Source of the DNA: a virus
Direction: 5' to 3' (one strand)
DNA length: 30,682 nucleotides
IMG/VR virus record: IMGVR_UViG_3300002835_009731
Location: 1-30,682 of that record
Shown: one piece after another, positions 1-10,449 of the stretch
How the letters are laid out: each line of letters starts with the position of its first letter
Numbering within the stretch: the first letter of the stretch is position 1
Program-made: the position numbers and the translations under genes
The notes under the pieces: generated by a model
Database searches by the model: none
Seen by the model: only the letters and a program-made list of their open reading frames with translations
What the model was told of the DNA's origin: nothing

Positions 1-982
<982 letters not shown>

Positions 983-986
<4 letters not shown>

Positions 987-3301
987 GGTAGTGGATTAAT
1001 ATCTGGTGGTAAGTCTGATGAAAGACAAGGTATTGTTGCTAAAGTTTCGTAATTGATAACATCTTGACAATTTCCATTTGAATCTACTGATGCACAATCT
1101 GAGAATGCTGACGTTGGTGTACTTGGGCATCTACTTCCAAATTGTACAATTGGAGTATTACCATAAACATTAACAAACTCTGCTAGCATCTGCTCCTGAG
1201 TAAGATCGCAACATGAGTCTAATACAATCTCATTTGTGCTAGAGCTTAGATTTGGTACGCACAAATTATTTGTTTTAATACATCTTAATGTTTGCTTGCA
1301 TAATACATAAATCAAATTATCGCACGGTCTGAGAGTTGTAGTCGTGGTGGTGGTTGAGGTGGTCGTCGTAGGAACTGTTTGTCCCTGAATAATAAGATCT
1401 TGTGATCCTCCATTCTGTGGCATACCATTGAGATAAAACCCAATTCTTTGATTCCAAGGTTCGTAACTAAATGATATTGGATTTAGCGCATTTAATACCG
1501 TGGGTGAAGTGGCAAAATAATATCCGGCTTGGTTTGAGAAGTAGTTAACGTATCCCATAAAAACAGAACCGTTAAGTGGAAATACAACACTAAGTGAGAA
1601 TGGCGAAATTGATCCACCGGCAATATTGTTTGTGAAATTTAGAGTATAAGTATAACTTGGTGGTGGCTCTGTAGTTGTAGTTGTTGTTGATGTTGTGGGT
1701 GCTGGCGTAGTACTTGTAGTTGTTGTAGTAGTAGTTGTTGTTGTGCCAATAAAAAATTGAGCATATATTTTATCATCACCGATGCTTTTTTTCTCATCTT
1801 TATAGTAAGTAACTACTAAGAATGTTTTTATTGTATCATCTAATGGTATGTCTATTGTTCTTGATCCAATACTAGTTGCTGTGCCTGTTAGTTGAGAATC
1901 AGAAAATGTAGCATTTGTAACTAGTGGTTTGTATTTTGTTAAGTTCGTATACTCTTGATTGTATTGCTGTGTGTGTTGTGTAGCTTTAGCTCCACTGGCA
2001 CTAACAATCCAAACGGAGGCGTAGTCGCGGCCTTGTTCTGACGCAACTCTCAGATTCCAATTTAATAGTCCAGACTTATTAATTTGTAGCCATAGAGCAT
2101 TAGTATCTCCGTGCTGCCCACCAAGCCATGATATTATCGGGTCATCTGGTGATCCTTCTCCATTAAGAGAAAAATCTGTAAATGGAGAAATAATGCCATA
2201 TGGAGTTTGTTGACCCCATAATGTTTGCATATTATTTCCATTAACGTTTAGTCCGCGATAAGAAAATGCAGGACCAGAACCATCCAGAGGTTTAGAAATT
2301 GGTGGATCGCACCTTGCTAGTTCTAGATTGTATGTTTTTTGTATCGTGTTAAATCTTTTGGGGTTAAACAAATCATCAACAGATACTGTAACGCTATATA
2401 TTCCAGTTGAACCCGTATTTTCCGTTAGGAATAATTCGTTGTTTTCTAGCAAAAAATAATCTTTACTTGGTCCATCCATAGTTACTACGTGTGGCCCACA
2501 GTAATCTATAAGATTTACATCTGCAACTTTGAGCTTAATATTTCTAGCTGGAGCAATTGTGGTGGTGGTTGTAGTAGTTGTTGTGCCTCTAGCGAAAACG
2601 TCTGTAAAAGTAAATATAGTAGCATTGGGTTTAGCTGTAGATATTTGTGAGATTGTTCCGTCATATCCAACGGCGAACCCCTTAGAGTTCACAGTGAATT
2701 GTTCTGGGATATTGTATGAAATACTATCTTGTTCAATATTTTTTGAGAAAACAATTTTTTCTGGGTCTGAATATGTTACATAGTCTTCTATTTTAAGTGG
2801 AGAAATTTCATGTAATCCAAGTAAGACGTTACTATCAAAAGAAAAAGATCTTTTAGATGGTAAAGACTGTAAATAATGAAACCATTCTGATATAATAAGG
2901 CCCATGCCACCATTTCTCACCTCGTTCAGAATTTGAGACTGTCCAGCGTCTGGCATTTTAGTGCCACCAAATGGGTTGTAGCTTGGAAGCAATAACATGC
3001 ATCCGAATTGCCCAAGTCCTCCGGGATAACCGCTAAAACTATACCATCTATTATAAACAGAGGTGCTATATCCAGCAGAATTCAAAACTTCAGCAACTAA
3101 GTTATCAAACAGAGTGTTTTCAGAACTTAGTAGAATAATGCTGTTAGAATTTCTGCGAGAAGACCAGTGTGCAGTATTTACAAATAGTCTTCTAAAGGAT
3201 GCATTATTCAAGTCTTGGTAGTTGATAGCTTTTGTGAAAGCTCCAACCCTACCTCTAGCAGCGCCAATTTCCCATCCAGCTAAACCTATTGCGTTAGCCA
3301 T
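983..3301 (-). CDS. Multidomain virion appendage protein with three polythreonine linkers
   Basis: 772 aa, ATG at 3301 preceded by an AAGGA ribosome site. There are four modules separated by Thr-rich linkers at about residues 239-247, 519-544 (with Pro/Ser) and 642-657. Module 1 (about 1-235) is alpha/beta-looking (SIILLSSENTLFDNLVAEVLNS, GLIISEW) and vaguely recalls ThuA or amidotransferase folds, a weak suggestion. Module 2 begins with a cadherin-like stretch (NELFLTENTGSTGIYSVTVS). Module 3 is probably a beta domain. Module 4 is cysteine-rich (about ten Cys), which suggests disulfides. The stop overlaps the next start as ATGA. PT/T linkers of this kind are known from modular adhesins and carbohydrate-active enzymes. 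A host-recognition or decoration role is inferred; no exact family is assigned. Confidence 0.85.
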
Positions 3302-3310
3302 AACATGTCC

Positions 3311-4069
3311 TTATTTGTCGTAATAAAAATATTCAGTTAAATCTGTTGTTTCCTCTATATTTGGCCCGCTCCAAGAAAATGTTAAATTGTCGCCACCGGC
3401 AGCTTCTCTATGAACAATTCTAATTGGATAAAAAGTATTACCAGTTAAAAGAATTGATGCGCTTTTTTTAGTGCTGCCTTGGCTACCAGTAACATTATTG
3501 TTTAATAGCGCATTAGTTATATTTCTGCCAACATCTATTTCAGCAAGAACCCCAAGCCATATGGCGCTTCCATCATCACTAGCTGTTGAAAATGTATACG
3601 TTCCATTAACTGGTGGTCTAAAATAACCAAAAGCCATAAAACTAAAATAGTCTCCACCGGCATTATTATAGCTAATATTTGACAGAACAATACCATTAGA
3701 TATTGGTAAGCTGATTCCAACATTACCCTCACTTATAGTTAATATAGAATCGCTACTCATATTAAACTTACCCTTAAGTCCACCTAATACATATAGTGGA
3801 TTAATAGTTGTGGTAGTAGTTGTGGTAGTCGGTGGGGCTAAAATTATTGGACAAGCTTTGCCACTTACTGGAATCACAATAAGATCAAGAAGATCTGGAT
3901 CGTATGGGGCAAAAGTAGTAGTGTTAGTAGTGGTCGTTGTGGTCGTTGAAGCTTTTTCGTTTGGTAAATCTAAATATGGCCTAGTTGGAACATCTAGTAG
4001 TGGGTCGTGTTTTTTGCCAGCTAATTTTGGCCGCTGGCAATCCTCATTAATAAAGCAGTCTTCGTTCAT
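3311..4069 (-). CDS. PA14/GLEYA-type domain adhesin with polythreonine linkers
   Basis: 252 aa. Two Thr tracts (about residues 42-50 and 81-88) precede a C-terminal domain of about 150 residues with typical PA14/GLEYA features: FRPPVNGTYTFSTASDDGSA, then IWLG, a variable segment, YPIRIVHREAAGGDNLTFSW and a closing WSGP. PA14/GLEYA domains are beta-sandwiches that often bind glycans, with Asp residues of the DDG loop coordinating calcium; that loop is present here. The N-terminus has paired Cys motifs (EDCFINEDCQ). No clear Shine-Dalgarno precedes the ATG; a TATAAT-like sequence lies just upstream on the minus strand. It sits between two other appendage genes and is probably a glycan-binding tail or fibre component. 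Confidence 0.85.
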   Translation of the reverse strand: MNEDCFINEDCQRPKLAGKKHDPLLDVPTRPYLDLPNEKASTTTTTTTNTTTFAPYDPDLLDLIVIPVSGKACPIILAPPTTTTTTTTINPLYVLGGLKGKFNMSSDSILTISEGNVGISLPISNGIVLSNISYNNAGGDYFSFMAFGYFRPPVNGTYTFSTASDDGSAIWLGVLAEIDVGRNITNALLNNNVTGSQGSTKKSASILLTGNTFYPIRIVHREAAGGDNLTFSWSGPNIEETTDLTEYFYYDK

Positions 4070-4073
4070 ATAA

Positions 4074-7000
4074 CTAACTATTATAGCTTACCCACATTGG
4101 TCTATATTCATCATTAACCTTGACAGCAATTACATAATCAGAGCCATTGATCTTTAAGAAAGGATCTCTGTTTATAATGGAGATAAATGGATTTTGACCA
4201 GCCGGAACAACTTTATCTCTCCAAACGCCACCAACTTTTTCTTTTGGTCTAATTCTACCCGTAGTTGGAGTGTTTGGATTTTGTGGCGCTGGTATGTTTT
4301 CTTGAGCAAAACCCTCAATTATTAAATTGTTGTAGGCATTAAGTAAATTATTAAATGAGTTTGTGAGAGAAGTTAGTGCGCTAGCTGTTGAAGAACCATT
4401 ATTACTAAGATTAGCAATATCTTGTAAAAAGCTAGCTGACTCAACAGATGTGGAGTCACTAAACCTAATAGCGCCAAGCAGTTTTAAATCTCCGCTGAGT
4501 TCAGCGTTTGGTCTTGGTGTTGCTGGATTTTGATAATTAGCACTCTTACTTACTGGATTAGCATTGTGGTCTAGCTTTAATAAATCAGACGAGTTGTTTC
4601 CCGTAAACTTAAATACCAGTTTATTGTCTGGATAGTTACTTCCACCGCTATCAATTACTTCAATAAGATTAGCCTGTACTTTGATGCTCTCGTTTGATGT
4701 ATTAGTTAAGAATAATTTGCCTTCTGGCATAATCATATTTTTAGTTATTAAATTGCCAGACATTAGAATATTATTGTCTGATCCAAGCACAAAGTTATTG
4801 CTGCTTCCAGAAGGATAGGTGCTTAATAAATTATTCCCAATGACTATATTATTAGATCCATTTTTGATAGATCTAGCAGAGTTATAACCAAGTATAACAT
4901 TATTACTTCCAGTTGTAATGCCGCTTCCAGCATTATAGCCAATAGCCGTGTTATTATTTCCACCAGCAACATATGATAAAGCCCTATAGCCCAAGGCGGT
5001 ATTATTTGTTGACATTGCCAAGCTGGCTTTGTTGTTTGGCGAGAATCTGCCACCAAGAGTGTTGCCAGAATTATCAGCTAACAATGGCTTGTCTAGATTT
5101 TGACCTAAAAGATCTATAGAATTCATTACAATTTCGAAAATGTTACCGCTTGCATCAACGAAATTTAATGACGAGACTTGTGAAGTATCTGATTTTGCTT
5201 TTGTGAACACTTGTGCGTAATTAGCATAACCAGAAGGTATACCAGAGCAGTGATATAAACTCACTACAGCTTCATGATTGTCTTTGTCTCCAACTGTTAA
5301 CATTGCGTGTGGAGTACCAGAATTAAAAATACTAGCGCGTCCATTATCCATAGCTTTTACAAAACTAATTTTATTTTCATCGCTATAGATGTTTATGTTA
5401 AATATCCCACTATTATTGAGATATTCTAACTCTGTGCCATATTTTAAGCAATTTTCTTTGCTAAGTAATTGTAGAGCAGAAACTGTTGAACCTTGGTTTT
5501 CTGCGGTGGCTCTTATTATTGCGTTTCCAGTGCTTCTTATATTGAAAATAGTATCTGGAAGCATGTTGTCAGAATATCCAAAATTACTTATTCCAACAAA
5601 ACCGTCTGCTGCGTCTTGAAGCAATGTGAAGGATCGTTTGGCATATGATGAATTGTTGTATGATTTAATAACAAATCTACTTGGGTTTTGTCCCACTTGC
5701 TCATTGAAAAACACTGGCTGTGTAAGTTGAGAGTCTGAAATATATGAGGTTTCAAAGCCAGTTAATTTTTCTTTATCAGTTTCTTGATCAATGGTTTTTG
5801 TTTTAACATTTGATAGAAACCTGTGGTTAATATTTACGCCAGATGCTGGGCTTGCGAATGTGATAGTGTATTTGTCTTGTTCTCCAGAATTGGCTATGAA
5901 GTTTACATTGCCGATGCCAGCTAGATTGCTGCGTAGATTGTGTTCATTTGTTGAATAGGTCTTGCCGCTGGCGATGAAATAACCAAGTCCATCGTTATAT
6001 GTTACTGCCGCAATAACATCACTACTTATAATTCTATCTGTTCTAACGTGACAGCCAGAGTTAGTATGAATACTAACATTTGAATTCCAATAAGAGCGTG
6101 AGTACGGGTTGTCTACTGATAGGTTTTTTAATGCTGAGTCTTGAGAGTGAAAAGTAAACTCATAAGTTCTTTCATAATCAACACCACGCGATCTAACGTT
6201 AAATCCAGCGCCATTTAGTTCTTCATCAACTAGATATCCAACAGGCAAAACGTTTTCTTCATTTGGATTGTAGTAATCGTATAGCCCTTTTGGTCCACCG
6301 CCATCAATAGTATTAATATGGCCACTAGATGCTAGGTGTACTGTTTTGTGTAGATAGTGAGCTTGTTCTACCGCCTCAAATCGTGTAAATCTACCAACGC
6401 CACTAACATATAAATTATCTACATAGGCATTTAACCAGCGTTTATCAAAGTCGCCCAAATTAAAAGCACTAGATACTTTAGGCTTTACGTGTCCGCTGGC
6501 ATCTATTCTGCCGTCAACGTCTAACTTACCACCAACATTAAGATAGCTACCGAAATCGGCGTGTCCAGTGGCTACTAAATTACCACTAACGTCCGTATCT
6601 CCACCTATAGATGCTGGACCGCCAATTACGGTTTTATTACTTATTAGAAACCTATTCCCAGCATTGTCATAAGTAATGTAATTACTATTTGGGAACGATA
6701 GGGTTTGTGATAAGTAAATATTGCGCCATCTATAAGTTCCGTGACCTATATCAAAAGATTGAAGAGAGTCAGACGGATGAAAGTGACCACTAATTTGAAG
6801 AGTGGCACCTTCATGGAGTCCAGAAACTGCGATACCAACTCTAAGGTTTCCAGAGGACATATCTCCTTGAATGAGAGGAACCAATCCTATCCCATCTGGA
6901 TTACCGCATAGATAAGTTTCGTCAATCGGGTGAGAGGCAATAAACAATCTATTATTGGTATCTCTATTAACATAGTAACCAGCACCATGTCCTATAGCTA

Positions 7001-7451
7001 TATTAAAATTACCAATCTTGTTATTGTGAAGACTATAGCTTCCAATACCAATATTACCAAAGCCATTGGTATTACCAGCTAGAGAATGATAACCAAGAGC
7101 GGCATTATCTTCGCCGTAGATATTACAACTTAGAGCATAAGAACCTATTGCAGTATTTTTTGATCCTTGATAGTTGGAATTTAATGCAGAAAATCCAAAA
7201 GCTGAATTGTCTACAGAAAAGTATCCATCTAAGCCAAGTTTTTGTAGAGTAAGATCGCCCGCTCGGGTAGATCTTACATCTATCGTATCAAAGTTTTTTG
7301 CTCTAAGATTCTGTGAACCAGTTAGTAAATGAACTGAGTCAATTATATCTAACAGGTTATGTCTAATATCATGTGGCGAAATTTGGCCAGTTGAATTATC
7401 TGATATCTCTCTAGCTATATTTTCTACCAGTTGTGGCTTTGATAGAATCAT
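4074..7451 (-). CDS. Long tail fibre protein with YadA-head-like repeats
   Basis: 1125 aa. Two regions carry the repeating pattern of trimeric YadA/adhesin heads (NTAIG, NAALG, NIGIG, NIAIG, then NTALGYRALS, NTAIGYNAG, NNVILGYNSA, NNIVIGN): residues about 80-155 and again about 830-900. Between them are beta-rich segments with recurring SG, SGN and SGH turns, as in trimeric phage fibres. The N-terminus (residues 1-45, ISPHDIRHNLLDIIDS) is helical and could be the tail attachment. No C-terminal S74 chaperone triad is visible; the last 40 residues end in PMWVSYNS. Assignment as trimeric fibre rests on these repeats and on the context between virion genes. Confidence 0.85.
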   Translation of the reverse strand: MILSKPQLVENIAREISDNSTGQISPHDIRHNLLDIIDSVHLLTGSQNLRAKNFDTIDVRSTRAGDLTLQKLGLDGYFSVDNSAFGFSALNSNYQGSKNTAIGSYALSCNIYGEDNAALGYHSLAGNTNGFGNIGIGSYSLHNNKIGNFNIAIGHGAGYYVNRDTNNRLFIASHPIDETYLCGNPDGIGLVPLIQGDMSSGNLRVGIAVSGLHEGATLQISGHFHPSDSLQSFDIGHGTYRWRNIYLSQTLSFPNSNYITYDNAGNRFLISNKTVIGGPASIGGDTDVSGNLVATGHADFGSYLNVGGKLDVDGRIDASGHVKPKVSSAFNLGDFDKRWLNAYVDNLYVSGVGRFTRFEAVEQAHYLHKTVHLASSGHINTIDGGGPKGLYDYYNPNEENVLPVGYLVDEELNGAGFNVRSRGVDYERTYEFTFHSQDSALKNLSVDNPYSRSYWNSNVSIHTNSGCHVRTDRIISSDVIAAVTYNDGLGYFIASGKTYSTNEHNLRSNLAGIGNVNFIANSGEQDKYTITFASPASGVNINHRFLSNVKTKTIDQETDKEKLTGFETSYISDSQLTQPVFFNEQVGQNPSRFVIKSYNNSSYAKRSFTLLQDAADGFVGISNFGYSDNMLPDTIFNIRSTGNAIIRATAENQGSTVSALQLLSKENCLKYGTELEYLNNSGIFNINIYSDENKISFVKAMDNGRASIFNSGTPHAMLTVGDKDNHEAVVSLYHCSGIPSGYANYAQVFTKAKSDTSQVSSLNFVDASGNIFEIVMNSIDLLGQNLDKPLLADNSGNTLGGRFSPNNKASLAMSTNNTALGYRALSYVAGGNNNTAIGYNAGSGITTGSNNVILGYNSARSIKNGSNNIVIGNNLLSTYPSGSSNNFVLGSDNNILMSGNLITKNMIMPEGKLFLTNTSNESIKVQANLIEVIDSGGSNYPDNKLVFKFTGNNSSDLLKLDHNANPVSKSANYQNPATPRPNAELSGDLKLLGAIRFSDSTSVESASFLQDIANLSNNGSSTASALTSLTNSFNNLLNAYNNLIIEGFAQENIPAPQNPNTPTTGRIRPKEKVGGVWRDKVVPAGQNPFISIINRDPFLKINGSDYVIAVKVNDEYRPMWVSYNS

Positions 7452-7465
7452 TTTTTAGAACTTTC

Positions 7466-8149
7466 TTACTTGAGGCTAATTTCAAGTGACTTAGGATCAA
7501 ACTTGATATTGTCGCCAGTGTAGATATATCTTGGATTTTTAAGAGCCGCATACATTAACACATTGCCTTGACCAGCAACTGAACTGTCTAATACAGCAAC
7601 TCCAGAAACCCAACCCCAATCAGAAAGGGCGGTATCAAACACTATTTGGTTTTGGTTCTTAATAAAGCCGTTTCCATCATACTGTACATATCCCGGATTT
7701 GTTGCACTGCCAGAAACAGCAATAGCTCTAGGCGCATAAAAATTTACATTTGGAAATGTTTTTGGAAAAGTGTAGGTATTAGAATTTCCATTATTATCCG
7801 CCGCTTCAGCTACGGATTTAGATAAATAGATAGGATAAAAATATCCACTATTGCCAACCTCTTGACTGTACACTTGAAATACTGTAGTATTATCCACGCC
7901 AACAGAAAACCATGTAGTGTCACCAACACCAGAGGGCGCTCCAAGATCTCTTCTTGAATAACCGGTGGTGACGTTTGTGGCACCTCTGGCAACGCCAGTA
8001 GGTAATTCTGGAAGAGTAGCGCCAGTATTTGAATCTAACGCAACGCTACTAGTGAGAGCTATAGCTATAGAAGAAGGCTTTACGAACTGCTCACTTCTAA
8101 AGATATGATTCAATATTTTTGCTTCAAGGTAGTCCGATATTGCGGCCAT
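7466..8149 (-). CDS. Virion structural protein (SDYLE/LNHIFR type, tail-fibre-associated family)
   Basis: 227 aa with a strong ribosome site (CAGGAGACAAAT before ATG at 8149). The N-terminus ISDYLEAKILNHIFRSEQF followed by IAIALTSSVALDS resembles a phage structural family often annotated as tail fibre protein, which starts with S-x-YLE-x-x-L-x-N and then a Y/I-x-ALxTS strand. The remainder is beta-rich and ends in SLEISLK. It is the first gene after the terminator behind the capsid gene and lies upstream of the long fibre, so a tail or baseplate-proximal role is likely. The family match comes from memory of the N-terminal motif. Confidence 0.65.
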   Translation of the reverse strand: MAAISDYLEAKILNHIFRSEQFVKPSSIAIALTSSVALDSNTGATLPELPTGVARGATNVTTGYSRRDLGAPSGVGDTTWFSVGVDNTTVFQVYSQEVGNSGYFYPIYLSKSVAEAADNNGNSNTYTFPKTFPNVNFYAPRAIAVSGSATNPGYVQYDGNGFIKNQNQIVFDTALSDWGWVSGVAVLDSSVAGQGNVLMYAALKNPRYIYTGDNIKFDPKSLEISLK

Positions 8150-8192
8150 ATTTGTCTCCTGAAAAATGAGTCCTGAACTTACAATCTATTGG

Positions 8193-8201
8193 TATATACA
8201 C
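8193..8201 (-). promoter_or_regulatory. Candidate late promoter element GTGTATATA
   Basis: On the minus strand GTGTATATACC lies about 45 bases upstream of the ATG at 8149 and just past the terminator at 8203-8235, where a tail operon promoter would be expected. It resembles the GTGTATAAT elements at 20888 and 11247. No good -35 is visible. Linking it to the gp55-like sigma is inference. Confidence 0.3.
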
Positions 8202-8202
8202 G

Positions 8203-8235
8203 AAAAAGCCACCCCCAAGTAAACGAGGGTGGCTT
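8203..8235 (-). terminator. Intrinsic terminator after the major capsid gene
   Basis: Minus-strand transcript: perfect 9-bp stem AAGCCACCC/GGGTGGCTT with a 12-nt loop, followed by a T run (TTTTT counting the stem end). It lies 33 bases beyond the capsid stop and separates head from tail genes, as expected for the highly expressed capsid operon. Confidence 0.88.
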
Positions 8236-8267
8236 AATCGATTAAGCTAATTAGATAGCTTTTACAA

Positions 8268-9275
8268 TTAGAATGAGCCTAGGATCACTCTGCGGTTGTC
8301 TAGAACACCAAAGCCAAGCTCTGCAAAGCCGTAGTAACCGGCGCGCTGCTGACGATGAAGAGTGGGGTCTTCAAACACCTGTAGCTGCTCCTTAACTGGC
8401 ATAACAAAACTGTCTCTTGTGGAGAGGTCAAGACCAACGACGAGTTCAAGGTCGCTAGCTTGCACTGTACCACCAAGTTCGTTCACGAAGAACGACTGAT
8501 ATTCTTGACCTTCGCCTAGTTCATCTAGGTCACGTAGATTCACACCGAAGATACGTGTGATTGGAGCGCCGCCTGTTGCAGCGGTATAGATCTCACGACG
8601 AGTTGTTTCGTCAACTTGATCAAAACCCCAGTTACGAATATCTTCTAGAGCTTCTGGTGACACGTAGATGTCTGTTAGACGGCCACGGCCAAGTGAAGCG
8701 GAGTTACCACCACTATTACGACGCATGACAGTTTGCATTAGCGAAACTAGTCTCTTGCTGAATAGACCGGCAGTTGCATCACCGTCATAGACGAGGATAT
8801 TGCGGTCAACGCCAGCGGCGAGAAGAGTGTGCCAACCGTCATCGTTCATCTTCTTGGTAAAACCAGCTTCCATCACCTGCATTGCGCGAGCAACGATATC
8901 CCATCTGGCTTCGCGGGCATAGCGAAGAAGATAGTCAACCGATGAAGCGATTGAGTAGGTGGGGATCATCACGTAGTCGCCTTCCACACTTCGCTCTGGA
9001 ATTCTACCGTGGCCGGGGTTGGTGTAAGCGACATGCTCACCTTCAAGGCCGGGAGAAACTAGGTCGAGTGGGAATTCGGTTGTTGAACCGGCTTCCACGT
9101 TGATGGTTTCGAAAATGTCACCAAGAATGTTACCAACTAGAACGCCCTTACGAAGAGGAAGCTCTAGAGCCTTGGCAAACTCACGTTGAGCAGCCGCAGC
9201 TACATTGATATCAGCATCCCCTGACTTGCGTAGGAGACTGATAAATTCGTCACTAGGTCTTTTGTTTTCTGGCAT
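8268..9275 (-). CDS. Major capsid protein (HK97-like fold)
   Basis: 335 aa with ATG after an AAAGGAG site. It follows the decoration and protease/scaffold genes in classical head-gene order and is followed by a strong terminator. Sequence features fit HK97-type capsid proteins: a helical, charged N-terminal region (about 1-45), an E-loop-like segment (EFPLDLVSPGLEGEHVAYTN), a long spine-helix-like stretch (REARWDIVARAMQVMEAGF) and a C-terminal beta region (ASDLELVVGLDLSTRDSFV). It forms the icosahedral shell. GC content and codon use look higher than in the neighbouring fibre genes, consistent with high expression. The assignment rests on context plus overall pattern. Confidence 0.85.
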   Translation of the reverse strand: MPENKRPSDEFISLLRKSGDADINVAAAAQREFAKALELPLRKGVLVGNILGDIFETINVEAGSTTEFPLDLVSPGLEGEHVAYTNPGHGRIPERSVEGDYVMIPTYSIASSVDYLLRYAREARWDIVARAMQVMEAGFTKKMNDDGWHTLLAAGVDRNILVYDGDATAGLFSKRLVSLMQTVMRRNSGGNSASLGRGRLTDIYVSPEALEDIRNWGFDQVDETTRREIYTAATGGAPITRIFGVNLRDLDELGEGQEYQSFFVNELGGTVQASDLELVVGLDLSTRDSFVMPVKEQLQVFEDPTLHRQQRAGYYGFAELGFGVLDNRRVILGSF

Positions 9276-9305
9276 GTTTAATTCTCCTTTTAGAATTTAC
9301 TTAGT

Positions 9306-9776
9306 TCAGGGTAGGTTGACTTCTACTTTAGCATAACCGTCAGCATCCTTACTTGTAAGGAAGCGACCGACTTGTAGCACACCAGAGCTACCGGGAGAGT
9401 CGGGACGGAGATTACCAGCGTTTACATGACAAGCATAAGCTGCATCACCGGCAACTGGAGTGCCTGTAATGTTATTAGTAACAACGTACCCCTTACGGAG
9501 AACAGTCACCTTGCCACCCTTTTGCACTTCATCCTTATGCTGGTTAAGATGGGTGCGAGTAAGATCCTTGTTAACAACGTCGTTAAGAAGAACGCCTACT
9601 GGGCGACTAGCTGCTGTTACGGCTGCATACTTCACAAGGTTGACACCTTGATCCATTGCTGCGCCAGAGCCAGCCGTAGTATCATGTACAACGACGCCAC
9701 CGCGAGTAGCAGTACCGGCATTGTAAAAGAAACTAATATCTGTCTGAAATTCATATCTATCTGATTTTAGGGCCAT
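9306..9776 (-). CDS. Capsid decoration/stabilisation protein (probable)
   Basis: 156 aa, ATG at 9776 after AAGGAGAAATAATT. The all-beta sequence is rich in Gly, Thr and Val (TRGGVVVHDTTAGSG, PVGVLLNDVV, GKVTVLRKGYVVTNNI, VGRFLTSKDADGYAKVEVNL). This is the pattern of DUF2190-like or head-decoration proteins, which sit directly upstream of the capsid gene in many phages, as here (30 bases separate the two genes). No catalytic motif is visible. A small tail protein is less likely given the location. Confidence 0.7.
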   Translation of the reverse strand: MALKSDRYEFQTDISFFYNAGTATRGGVVVHDTTAGSGAAMDQGVNLVKYAAVTAASRPVGVLLNDVVNKDLTRTHLNQHKDEVQKGGKVTVLRKGYVVTNNITGTPVAGDAAYACHVNAGNLRPDSPGSSGVLQVGRFLTSKDADGYAKVEVNLP

Positions 9777-9795
9777 AATTATTTCTCCTTGTAAA

Positions 9796-10449
9796 TCACT
9801 TACGTAGTACGTTTTCGGTTAACCACTGAGCTACACTTGCTCTGGTGGACTGAAGTTCATCATTTGCATCAGAAGCATCTACTAAAGCAGCCTCGGTTGA
9901 GCTTACACCATCAAAAAGTGTTTCAGTTACTTCTTCTGTTGTTTCTTCAGAAGCAACTACGGCAGCTTTAGGATTAGTGCTTTCGTTTTTCTCGTCCTTG
10001 GTAAGATTTTCCTTAAACTCTGATTTCTTTTCCATCTTTGCCATCTTCTTTTTGTACATGGCAACAATGGCTTCGAAAGCATTATCGTCTAAGTTTTCAT
10101 ATAGAGAAAGAGACTCGTCAGCTTCTGTTTCTTCAAAGCCAGAAGCCATGAGCTTATCCTTGCGCATTCTATTCTTCTCTTTCTTCTTCATGTTCATCAT
10201 CTCGGCGTCTTTAGCGGCGAGTGCATCTTGTAGTTCTTTGATTGCAGTTTCATGGGCCTTAAGTGTCTCTTCAAGAGCCTTAAAAGCTTCTGTTTTTTCT
10301 GTGAGGCTAGCTTCAAGTGCTGAAATTGTTTCCGCATAATTGGGAGTAACTTCTTCAACTGGTGTGCTAATGACCTCATTGGATTCTGTTGCAGCAGCTA
10401 ACTCGCTTGGAGCTTCGTTAACAATCTGCTCTAAATTGGTATCAGACAT
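9796..10449 (-). CDS. Nested in-frame scaffold protein (internal start)
   Basis: Inside the protease/scaffold frame, ATG at 10449 (residue 261, MSDTNLEQIVNEAPSELAA) is preceded by AAAGGAG with 8 bases of spacing, as good as any ribosome site in the window. It falls exactly at the boundary between protease and coiled-coil regions and would give a 217-aa free scaffold. Lambda C/Nu3 and several other phages use the same nested design. Expression from this start is inferred from the sequence. Confidence 0.65.
   Translation of the reverse strand: MSDTNLEQIVNEAPSELAAATESNEVISTPVEEVTPNYAETISALEASLTEKTEAFKALEETLKAHETAIKELQDALAAKDAEMMNMKKKEKNRMRKDKLMASGFEETEADESLSLYENLDDNAFEAIVAMYKKKMAKMEKKSEFKENLTKDEKNESTNPKAAVVASEETTEEVTETLFDGVSSTEAALVDASDANDELQSTRASVAQWLTENVLRK

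Noticed and set aside
2529-4073. Valine-rich plus-strand ORFs at 2529-2783 and 3810-4073
   Set aside because: They are antisense readings of polythreonine tracts (GTN codons) with no ribosome site; shadows of the appendage genes.
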